A DNA stretch of 19,165 nt, taken from contig DAOVVQ010000036.1 of NCBI GenBank assembly GCA_030637065.1, positions 1-19,165 of the forward strand, given 5' to 3'. Shown piece after piece: positions 6,290 through 12,304 of this stretch. The first letter of the stretch is position 1. Each line of letters starts with the position of its first letter. A program made the position numbers and the translations under genes. The notes beneath the pieces are model-generated. The model was not told the DNA's origin. It worked only from the letters and a program-made list of their open reading frames with translations, and searched no databases. Origin of the DNA: Planctomycetota bacterium (GTDB taxonomy: Bacteria; Planctomycetota; Phycisphaerae; Sedimentisphaerales; Anaerohalosphaeraceae).

Positions 6290-7027
6290 ATGAAGGATGT
6301 AGCCGTAATTATTTGTGCCGCTGGAGCCAGTGCCAGGTTTGGCGGTAAGAAGAAAAAACCCTTCGTCGAGGTAGCTGGACGTGCGGCTTTTCTCAGGAGT
6401 ATCGAGTTTTTTGCCAACCGCGACGACGTAAAACAGGTGATTTTGGCCATTTCGCCCGCCGACGAGGAACTGGTCAAGGTCAAATGGGGGCCAAGCCTGA
6501 GCTTTAGCGGGGTAAAGCTCTGCCAGGGCGGAAAGGAACGCTTCGAGACGGTAGCCAGGGCGATCCAGCAAGTGTCCGATAATATCGGCCTTATCGCCGT
6601 CCACGACTCGGTCAGGTGCTGCCTTACGGATAAATGGATCGACGACGTTTTTCAACTCGCCGGCGAGAAACAGGCTGCGATGCTCGCCTGTCCGGTGGTG
6701 CCAACGCTTAAAAGAGTCGAAAACGGCGCCATAACCGATACCGTCGACCGGACCGGCCTTTTCGAGGCCCAGACGCCGCAGGTCTTCGATGCCGATCTGC
6801 TCAGAAAGGCGTATGCCAACCTCGAAAACGTCGATACAAGCACCATAAGCGATGATTCCGGGCTCGTCGAGGCCCTTGGAGAAAAGGTCTGGATCGTCGA
6901 GACCGACCGGTCGAACCTCAAGATCACAAAAAAAAGCGACGTTACCCTCGCCGAGGCTATTATAAAGGCCCGTCCGAAAGCCATACCCGATGGGCCTACA
7001 GGGCCCTATATCGAGGCGCAGTGGTAA
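6290..7027 (+). CDS. ispD: 2-C-methyl-D-erythritol 4-phosphate cytidylyltransferase IspD
   Basis: IspD joins CTP and methylerythritol phosphate to give CDP-ME in the MEP isoprenoid pathway, in the cytoplasm. The 245-residue product starts at ATG 6290, right before the nucleotide-binding loop AAGASARFGGKKKKPF; upstream in-frame starts would add residues the family lacks. A GGGAAGG stretch about 6 nt upstream is a modest ribosome-binding site. Other family signatures are VHDSVR (usually HDAAR), RTGLFEAQTPQVFD, SDDSGLVEALG and NLKITKKSDVTLAEAII. The HDSVR form and the Ser-Asp-Asp start of the later motif are slightly divergent, but the catalytic lysine and arginine positions appear kept. Its own promoter lies about 100 bp upstream and the gene stands alone. 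Confidence 0.93.
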   Translation: MKDVAVIICAAGASARFGGKKKKPFVEVAGRAAFLRSIEFFANRDDVKQVILAISPADEELVKVKWGPSLSFSGVKLCQGGKERFETVARAIQQVSDNIGLIAVHDSVRCCLTDKWIDDVFQLAGEKQAAMLACPVVPTLKRVENGAITDTVDRTGLFEAQTPQVFDADLLRKAYANLENVDTSTISDDSGLVEALGEKVWIVETDRSNLKITKKSDVTLAEAIIKARPKAIPDGPTGPYIEAQW

Positions 7028-7032
7028 CAGTC

Positions 7033-7050
7033 CCGTCGCGCGGTTTTTTT
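7033..7050 (+). terminator. Weak terminator after ispD
   Basis: A short CCG/CGG stem (7033-7035 with 7041-7043, 5-nt loop) runs straight into seven Ts (7044-7050), six bases past the ispD stop. The stem is only 3 bp, so termination may be inefficient. Confidence 0.3.
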
Positions 7051-7060
7051 AGATTGGCTA

Positions 7061-7088
7061 TTGACAAGCCCGACTAAAATGGTATCGT
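7061..7088 (+). promoter_or_regulatory. Promoter of the TPR lipoprotein gene
   Basis: A perfect TTGACA (7061-7066), a 16-nt spacer and TATCGT (7083-7088). Start of RNA is expected near 7095, about 40 nt before the lipoprotein start. Confidence 0.5.
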
Positions 7089-7138
7089 TGGGTCTGAAAG
7101 AGATAATCAGGGGCGTTGAATACTGAAAGGAGCTTATG

Positions 7139-7966
7139 ATGTTCAGGTCAATTATCGTGTCGGTAGCATTGCTTGGAGTTTTGTCCATATCGGGTTGTAA
7201 GGGTGTTCAGAAGATCGAGGACGATCCCCGTTTCCATCCCGAAGTCCAGCAGGCCCTCGAGGCCCAGGTCGTCGGTTACAATATGCCAACCGGCTATGAG
7301 GTCGATCTTGTCGAGCAGATGGCTGGCAGTCGCACAGCATATCGCATCAGTCTTGAAAGCCTCGCCAAATACTACGAGAGTACTGGAAGTGCCATCAAAT
7401 ACGAGTGGGCCCAGCGGGAACTCGATTCCTTCCTGAAAGGCGCCCGCTACCACTACCTGATGACCGGTCAGATCGCCGGGGCAAAACTTTCCGCCAGCAG
7501 TTCGATCCCCGAGGCCGATGCGCTCTTCGACGAGGCGATCGCGATCTATAAAGACGCCGGCGGACTCGTGATCATTACCGATAGCGACAAGCTCCGCCTG
7601 GCCCTGAACAAGTTCAACCTCGTCATCAGTCAGTACCCCACCAGCGACAAGATCGACGACGCAGCCTACCGCGCAGGCAGGATATACGAGCATTTTAAGG
7701 AAAATGAGATCGCCGCGGTTTATTACCAGCGGGCATATCAGTGGGATCCGCACACGCCATATCCCGCACGTTTTCGCGCCGGGTACCTCTTCGACCGTCG
7801 CCTCAGGATGAGAAAAGAAGCACTCATCGCCTATCAGTTGTCGATCGAAAGGGAACCGCAATACGAAGAAAATGTCGAGTATGCAAAGTCCCGCATCCTG
7901 CAGATGACCAGACCGGACACCGAGACCGAAGTCGAAAACGAACCACAACCACAGCCCACCCAATAG
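7139..7966 (+). CDS. BamD-like TPR outer-membrane lipoprotein
   Basis: 275 residues from ATG 7139, which sits 6 nt after AAAGGAG; the adjacent ATG at 7136 is only 3 nt away and is less likely. The N-terminus is a lipoprotein signal peptide with lipobox I17-S18-G19-C20, so the mature protein is probably lipid-anchored and, with K21 rather than Asp after the cysteine, likely in an outer membrane. The middle and C-terminal parts contain TPR-type helical pairs: a YPTSDKIDDAAYRAGRIYE segment at about 165-185, then YYQRAYQWDP and ALIAYQLSIEREP. This arrangement resembles BamD/YfiO, which assembles outer-membrane proteins, but a general TPR lipoprotein is equally possible. The end is rich in Glu, Pro and Gln. 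An intrinsic terminator 41 bp past the stop closes the transcript. Confidence 0.8.
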   Translation: MFRSIIVSVALLGVLSISGCKGVQKIEDDPRFHPEVQQALEAQVVGYNMPTGYEVDLVEQMAGSRTAYRISLESLAKYYESTGSAIKYEWAQRELDSFLKGARYHYLMTGQIAGAKLSASSSIPEADALFDEAIAIYKDAGGLVIITDSDKLRLALNKFNLVISQYPTSDKIDDAAYRAGRIYEHFKENEIAAVYYQRAYQWDPHTPYPARFRAGYLFDRRLRMRKEALIAYQLSIEREPQYEENVEYAKSRILQMTRPDTETEVENEPQPQPTQ

Positions 7967-7979
7967 CAAGGGAGCGTTG

Positions 7980-9641
7980 GTGAAAGAAATATTAAGAGGG
8001 GAGCCTGGACCTGTTCTTTCTGAGAGCAGGTCCGCTTTTTTTGGTATGAATGGTTTGGTATTTGAAAAGAACGTTGCGGTTTTTGCCGAAAAGCGGGGGC
8101 TTTTTTCCGGCTTGGGCAGGATTCTGTTGGCTGTCTCCGGCGGGGCCGATTCGGTCGCACTCTGTTCGGCGATGGCCAAATTGGCCACTGGCGGCAGCCT
8201 CTCGCCCGGACCGGTCAATGACGCAGCATCCAGGGTAGAGCCTGCAACCGGGGTAGAGCTTGTAATCGGCCACGTAAATCACAATCTCCGCGGCAGCGCC
8301 AGCGACGGCGACGAGGAATTTGTGGCAGAACTGGGGGAAACGCTCGGCCTGACGGTTTTGACCCGGTCGGTGGCGACGCGGGACTATGCCGCCGGGCGTA
8401 AGGTCTCGATCGAGACGGCGGCACGGCAGCTTCGCCGGGATGCCCTGATCGATATGGCGGCCCAGGGCAAATGCGGCGCGATCGCCACAGCCCATCACAA
8501 GGACGACAACGCCGAGACGGTAGTACATCGGCTGATGCGGGGGACGGGGATTCGCGGGCTCGGCGGTATCTGGCCCGAGCGGACGCTCTCCGGCGCCGGC
8601 GGCAAGGTCAGGTTTATCAGGCCGCTGCTGTGTGCAAACCGAGCGGAGATCGTCGAATATTGCAAGGGCAAACAGCTAAGCTGGCGGACGGACCATACCA
8701 ACGACGATGTGAGCTTTACGCGAAATCGGATCAGGCATCTTCTGCTGCCGCACTTACAGCAAGCCAGCGAGGGAAAGCTTTGCGATCAGTTAGCCGAGCT
8801 ATCGCAAGCAAGCAGAAGGCTCTACGGCAAGATCGCACTTGAGGTTGACGGACTGTGGGAGCAGGCGGCTGTGACGGTGGGCGATGATGAGGTTGTGCTG
8901 GATATGGCCGTCCTGGCGGGCCATTTCAAGGCCGTCTGGGTAGAACTCGTGCGAAGGGCACTGACGCAGATCGGCAGCGGCGAGCGCAACCTGACGCGGG
9001 AGCATTACCAGAGGATAATACAGCTTGCCGAAGGCCCAGCAGGCCGAACAGTTCAATTACCGGGCGGATTTCTGGCGACATCCGATTACGGCAAAGTAAT
9101 CCTGAGTAAGCCACAAGGCGAAGGCTCAGTCGCCAGCAAGGATTCGGATGCCGGCAAGGGCTCGGGCACTTTCAGCGAGAGCGGGCAGGAGGCGGTCTTG
9201 CCGATCCCAGGCGAGGTGGTTTTCGAAGGCGTAAAGATCGAGGCAACGGTCCTGGCGGCTGAGGAGTTCGACATCGAAGGCTTCAAGGCCCAAAAGGATG
9301 GCTTCGTAGAGTGCCTCGACCTTGACCGCATAGCCGGCGAGGTAACGGTGCGAAGGCCAAGAGCGGGCGATAAGTTCTGGCCAATAGGCCTGAAAGGGCC
9401 AAAAAAGGCAGGCAAATTCGTCACAGCCCAGCGAATAAGCCGAAAAAAACGCGAAAAACTGCTAATAATAACAGACAAACAAAAAATCCTCTGGCTCGCC
9501 CCCCTAAGAGCAAGCGAAGAAACCAAGATCACAGGCCAGACAAAAAGAATTGTCCAACTACGAATTGACCCTGCTTGTCATATGAACCAGGAATTGGGTG
9601 CACCTCACTTTCTGGTTTTCTTACTTGTTGTGGTTATGTAG
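7980..9641 (+). CDS. tilS: tRNA(Ile)-lysidine synthase TilS with run-on C-terminus
   Basis: TilS uses ATP to attach lysine to C34 of tRNA-Ile(CAU), letting it read AUA. The PP-loop SGGADS is at residues 53-58; GHVNHNLRG, HHKDDNAETV and FTRNRIRHLLLP are also family motifs. The C-terminal TilS domain (VRRPRAGDKFWPIGLKG onward) is present. GTG 7980 has AAGGGAG 5 nt upstream and gives 553 residues, longer than the usual 430-480. ATG 8046 would give the normal N-terminus of about 30 residues before the PP-loop but has no ribosome-binding site, and a terminator lies between the two. Extra length also comes from a segment before GHVNHNLRG containing a 6-residue tandem duplication, a Ser/Gly/Asp-rich linker around 380-400, and about 24 unfamiliar hydrophobic residues after IVQLRI. 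An out-of-frame TGA (9566-9568) at the expected end suggests a lost stop. Confidence 0.92.
   Translation: MKEILRGEPGPVLSESRSAFFGMNGLVFEKNVAVFAEKRGLFSGLGRILLAVSGGADSVALCSAMAKLATGGSLSPGPVNDAASRVEPATGVELVIGHVNHNLRGSASDGDEEFVAELGETLGLTVLTRSVATRDYAAGRKVSIETAARQLRRDALIDMAAQGKCGAIATAHHKDDNAETVVHRLMRGTGIRGLGGIWPERTLSGAGGKVRFIRPLLCANRAEIVEYCKGKQLSWRTDHTNDDVSFTRNRIRHLLLPHLQQASEGKLCDQLAELSQASRRLYGKIALEVDGLWEQAAVTVGDDEVVLDMAVLAGHFKAVWVELVRRALTQIGSGERNLTREHYQRIIQLAEGPAGRTVQLPGGFLATSDYGKVILSKPQGEGSVASKDSDAGKGSGTFSESGQEAVLPIPGEVVFEGVKIEATVLAAEEFDIEGFKAQKDGFVECLDLDRIAGEVTVRRPRAGDKFWPIGLKGPKKAGKFVTAQRISRKKREKLLIITDKQKILWLAPLRASEETKITGQTKRIVQLRIDPACHMNQELGAPHFLVFLLVVVM
8007..8042 (+). terminator. Strong intrinsic terminator overlapping the 5' end of the tilS frame
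   Basis: GGACCTGTTCT (8007-8017) pairs with AGAGCAGGTCC (8023-8033) over 11 bp, with one U-G pair and a 5-nt loop. GC and seven Ts (8036-8042) follow. It is the best terminator in the window and probably ends the lipoprotein transcript. It also lies within codons 10-21 of tilS if translation begins at GTG 7980, so it may be an attenuator. Confidence 0.85.
8233..8268 (+). repeat. 18-bp tandem duplication inside tilS
   Basis: GGGTAGAGCCTGCAACCG (8233-8250) is followed directly by GGGTAGAGCTTGTAATCG (8251-8268). Fifteen of 18 bases match, and all three differences are C/T transitions. In frame it yields VEPATG then VELVIG, just before the conserved GHVNHNLRG. Confidence 0.75.
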
Positions 9642-9731
9642 TTTCCTTCAAAATCAATATCACAAATCTTCAGCGATTCAATGTCACCGCGTCTCAGGCT
9701 AAGACCCTACCCATTTTCATACTAAAAAACA

Positions 9732-9841
9732 GGGGCACAAATTGCCCCAGGCGACAGAAAGTCAACATGGAGACAACATGGAGGCGGTATAAAGCACAAA
9801 TGACTTTGACGCTGGATTTGCGCTGAGGGGCAAAATGCCCC
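9732..9841. repeat. Two copies of a GGGGCA/TGCCCC hairpin
   Basis: GGGGCA-CAAAT-TGCCCC (9732-9748) and GGGGCA-AAA-TGCCCC (9827-9841) have identical 6-bp arms but different loops. They flank 78 bp between tilS and the tRNA promoter. Neither is followed by a long T tract. They may act as RNA stems after tilS or be short palindromic repeats present elsewhere in the genome. Confidence 0.55.
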
Positions 9842-9854
9842 CAAAATTTACTGC

Positions 9855-9883
9855 TTGACAAATGCCCTTAATGAGTGTATATC
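9855..9883 (+). promoter_or_regulatory. Promoter of tRNA-Gly
   Basis: A perfect TTGACA (9855-9860), a 17-nt spacer and TATATC (9878-9883). The start site should fall near 9890, about 24 nt before the mature tRNA 5' end. Confidence 0.7.
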
Positions 9884-9913
9884 TTTGTCAAATAAGGAGT
9901 TATGAGATTATCC

Positions 9914-9984
9914 GCGGGCGTAGTTCAGTGGTAGAACATCAGCTTCCCAAGCTGGATATGCCAGTTCGATTCTGGTCGCCCGCA
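9914..9984 (+). tRNA. tRNA-Gly (anticodon CCC)
   Basis: A 71-nt cloverleaf. Acceptor arms are GCGGGCG (9914-9920) and CGCCCGC (9977-9983), with discriminator A9984. The D arm contains AGTTCAGTGGTAGAAC. The anticodon stem TCAGC/GCTGG encloses the loop TTCCCAA, giving anticodon CCC. The T arm is GCCAG-TTCGATT-CTGGT. The 3' CCA is not encoded. It decodes GGG and has its own promoter. Confidence 0.95.
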
Positions 9985-10207
9985 TTTTAGTAAACCCCTC
10001 CGGCTAAACGACTTACGAGAATCCTGATTGGCGAAATGTCTGCCTGCGCCGTGTTTTTGTGAAAAAAGTGTGACGATTTGTGTGTCGGCTGTATGAAAAT
10101 GGCTTGTCATTGCTTGCAGCGTGCCCTTGGGGCGGGTTTTTCATGGCGTGGCCTTGGAGTCGACCATTTCCTCTATTTTATCGGACGTGGTGTGTAAAAT
10201 ATGGTTT

Positions 10208-10241
10208 CAAGCAGGAAAACTTGCTTGGAATTGGTTTTTTT
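10208..10241 (+). terminator. Hairpin with distant T tract, possible terminator
   Basis: CAAGCAGG (10208-10215) pairs with CTTGCTTG (10220-10227) over 8 bp with an AAAA loop. Seven Ts (10235-10241) start 7 nt after the stem, farther than in a typical intrinsic terminator. It might end RNA from the tRNA promoter or be a leader structure. Confidence 0.35.
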
Positions 10242-10279
10242 GTAAGAAAACAGTGGTGTCGAACGTCTAATTGTTTGGA

Positions 10280-10340
10280 GAAACATACCGGTTGTTCGGA
10301 AAATGTGCCGGTTATATGGTAAACGTGCCAGCGGACGCGG
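10280..10340. repeat. Three imperfect 20-bp repeats upstream of gspE
   Basis: Units start at 10280, 10300 and 10320. Their cores are AAACATACCGG, AAATGTGCCGG and AAACGTGCCAG, i.e. AAAYRTRCCRG. The exact 20-bp step is about two helical turns, as expected of a regulator bound on one DNA face. The third unit ends about 70 bp before the -35 of the gspE promoter. Confidence 0.45.
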
Positions 10341-10347
10341 TTGTTGT

Positions 10348-10374
10348 GGCTGGTGTGGCTGGTGCGGCTGGTGT
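10348..10374. repeat. Three tandem copies of GGCTGGTGY
   Basis: GGCTGGTGT, GGCTGGTGC and GGCTGGTGT follow one another without gaps. This is a 9-bp minisatellite, coding for Val-Ala-Gly units only if the doubtful reading frame there is used. Confidence 0.6.
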
Positions 10375-10412
10375 GGGTGTTGCTGTTTTGGAGATGAGCC
10401 GGTTGAGATTGG

Positions 10413-10441
10413 TTGATGGAAAAGAGGTTTTGTTGTATAAT
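10413..10441 (+). promoter_or_regulatory. Promoter of the T2SS operon
   Basis: TTGATG (10413-10418), a 17-nt spacer and a perfect TATAAT (10436-10441). Start of RNA near 10448 would leave a leader of about 50 nt before gspE. It is the only good promoter seen ahead of the nine gsp genes. Confidence 0.65.
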
Positions 10442-10498
10442 TACGGGTTTTCAGCGGATAATACGAGTGTTGGCGACGTTTTTTAGAGGAATTGAGGT

Positions 10499-12211
10499 TT
10501 GGCTGTGCGGAAGCGTTTAGGCGAATTATTGTGCGAGAGGTCGCAGCTTAGTGAGGCATTGCTGGGTCGTGCTTTGTGTGAGCAGGCTGAGAAGGGCTGT
10601 AAGTTGGGTGAGATCCTCCTGAGTCTCGGCTGTATCACCGAGCGTCAATTGATGTCGGCTCTTGCCGAGCAGGCGGGAATTGGCAAGGCAGAGCTTGATG
10701 ACATTTCGGTAAGTGCCGATGTGATTGGGCTGGTCCCAGCCGAGCTTGTCAGTAAGTACAGCCTCATTCCGATATCGCGTAAGAACGGTCAGCTTTCCGT
10801 AGCGATGGTCGATCCTTTTGAGACTCAGGCGATCGCGGATCTTCGGCTGGTGACGGGATGCTCGATCCGGCGTTATTTCGGTACGAAGGCGGAGCTTGAA
10901 AAGGCTATTTTGAAATATTACGGCAGTAATGTCGCGCGGATGTTGGAAAATCTTGCTCCCAGTGAACGGCCCGGTGGGGTCGATGATGCGATATTTGAAA
11001 ATGGCGAGATGTCGACGGCGAAGCTTCATGAGCTTGCGCGGGAGCCTTCGCTGGTTAATCTTGTCGATCTGATCCTGTTAGAGGCGATCGAGGCCCGTGC
11101 GAGCGATGTTCATATCGAGCCTTTTGAAAAGCAGGTCAATATCAAGTACCGCGTCGATGGGATGCTGATGGAGAAATCGACGTCTCCCAAGCGTCTTCAG
11201 TCGGCGATTATTTCCCGTATTAAGATCATGGCGAATATGGATATCGCCGAGCGTTTCGTTCCTCAGGACGGGCATATCGAGTTCGGCGGCAAGGGCGGCA
11301 AGATCGATATTCGTGTCTCGACGGTTCCTACGATTTTCGGCGAATCTATCACGATGCGAATTCTTGACCGCAGCGCAGCGCTTATCAGTCTCGAGGACCT
11401 TGGGATGAATTCGCATACTCTGGACGTATTTTCCCAGTGTCTTGCCAAGGCTCACGGTATCGTTTTGGTAACGGGCCCGACTGGCAGCGGCAAGACGACC
11501 ACTCTTTATGCGGCACTTAATAAGATATATTCTCCGAGCCTTAAGATAATTACGATCGAAGATCCCGTCGAGTATCAGCTTGACGGGGTTATCCAGATGC
11601 CTGTTAATCCGCGGAGGGGGCTGACGTTCGGTCGCGGTCTTCGTCATATTCTGCGGCAGGACCCCAATATTATCATGGTCGGCGAGATTCGCGATAAGGA
11701 GACGGCTGACATTGCTATCCGGGCCGCTCTTACGGGCCATCTTGTCTTTTCCACTTTGCATACCAACGACGCAGCCGGTGCCGTTACCCGGCTGATCGAT
11801 ATGGGCGTCGAGCCCTTCCTGTTGGCCAGTTCCCTCGAGGGTGTTTTGGCGCAGCGTCTTGTTCGTCGAATGTGTCCGGCGTGCAAGGAGCCCTATAAGC
11901 CCAGCGCGAGCCTCTTGCGGAGTTTGAATAATTCGGTGAGCGTCCCGGAAGATCAGCAGTTGTATCACGGGGTCGGGTGCGATGAGTGTAATAATACGGG
12001 TATGCGGGGCAGGGTCGGTATCTTTGAGATGCTTCGTATAACCGAGGGTCTTCGTAAGTTGATCGCCGGTCGTCCCACTGCGGAAGATATCATCAAGAAC
12101 GCTTCTTCGGAGCATGTTTGCATGCGTCATGACGGGATCGCGAAGATAATCGACGGCTCGACGACTCCCGAGGAAGTGCTGCGTGTTACGCAGGGCATCG
12201 AAGAAGGATAA
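10499..12211 (+). CDS. gspE: T2SS assembly ATPase GspE with MshEN domain
   Basis: A 570-residue hexameric ATPase that powers pseudopilus assembly from the cytoplasm. TTG 10499 lies 8 nt after AGAGGA; GTG 10505 is an alternative start. Residues 6-29 and 35-58 are two 24-residue MshEN motifs (RLG...L...AL..Q and KLG...L...AL..Q) split by a 5-residue spacer. This type of N-domain binds cyclic-di-GMP in MshE. The ATPase core has Walker A GPTGSGKT at 326-333, the Walker B/Asp region MVGEIRD near 394-400, and the His region STLHTNDAAGA. The zinc-binding tetracysteine is C459-x2-C462 and C494-x2-C497, typical of GspE/PilB. The sequence could also be called PilB-like, but the linkage to gspF-M favours T2SS. 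It starts the operon and gspF follows after 93 bp. Confidence 0.95.
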   Translation: MAVRKRLGELLCERSQLSEALLGRALCEQAEKGCKLGEILLSLGCITERQLMSALAEQAGIGKAELDDISVSADVIGLVPAELVSKYSLIPISRKNGQLSVAMVDPFETQAIADLRLVTGCSIRRYFGTKAELEKAILKYYGSNVARMLENLAPSERPGGVDDAIFENGEMSTAKLHELAREPSLVNLVDLILLEAIEARASDVHIEPFEKQVNIKYRVDGMLMEKSTSPKRLQSAIISRIKIMANMDIAERFVPQDGHIEFGGKGGKIDIRVSTVPTIFGESITMRILDRSAALISLEDLGMNSHTLDVFSQCLAKAHGIVLVTGPTGSGKTTTLYAALNKIYSPSLKIITIEDPVEYQLDGVIQMPVNPRRGLTFGRGLRHILRQDPNIIMVGEIRDKETADIAIRAALTGHLVFSTLHTNDAAGAVTRLIDMGVEPFLLASSLEGVLAQRLVRRMCPACKEPYKPSASLLRSLNNSVSVPEDQQLYHGVGCDECNNTGMRGRVGIFEMLRITEGLRKLIAGRPTAEDIIKNASSEHVCMRHDGIAKIIDGSTTPEEVLRVTQGIEEG

Positions 12212-12304
12212 GTGTCCGGCGGGCCGGTGAGCGGTTGAGTGTTAAGGCAAATCGAGTGAGTGTTTGCCGCGGGTGGGTGAACTGTTTAGTTTTGGGACAA
12301 ACCA

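Larger units (their letters stand above)
9985..10412. other. Long non-coding stretch between tRNA-Gly and gspE promoter
   Basis: About 430 bp with no convincing gene. Visible structure: complementary arms ATGAAAA (10093-10099) and TTTTCAT (10138-10144) enclosing GCCC-TTG-GGGC (10123-10133) and ending in a T run; a hairpin at 10208-10227; three 20-bp units at 10280-10340; and three 9-bp units at 10348-10374. An open frame through its end (a TTG start at 10271 or ATG at 10316, stop at 10486) encodes a Val/Ala/Gly-rich peptide but has no ribosome-binding site. I saw no match to riboswitches I know. Confidence 0.5.

Noticed and set aside
7148..8218. Minus-strand open frame of 356 codons across the lipoprotein and tilS start
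   Set aside because: It is antisense to two recognisable genes and a terminator; no motif or ribosome-binding site supports it.
9902..9934. Ten-residue ORF after AAGGAG overlapping tRNA-Gly
   Set aside because: The AAGGAG to ATG spacing is only 2 nt and the frame runs into the tRNA; likely coincidence.
9985..10060. Possible cyclic-di-GMP riboswitch, suggested by a CCTCCGGCTAAAC stretch after tRNA-Gly
   Set aside because: Only this short stretch resembles the GEMM core; the conserved 5' half and the paired arms are missing.
10271..10486. Small Val/Ala/Gly-rich ORF upstream of gspE
   Set aside because: Neither the TTG at 10271 nor the ATG at 10316 has a ribosome-binding site, and much of the peptide derives from a 9-bp repeat. 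It also spans the gspE promoter.
11078..12130. Minus-strand open frame of 350 codons within gspE
   Set aside because: It overlaps the gspE ATPase core completely; a shadow of its codon usage.
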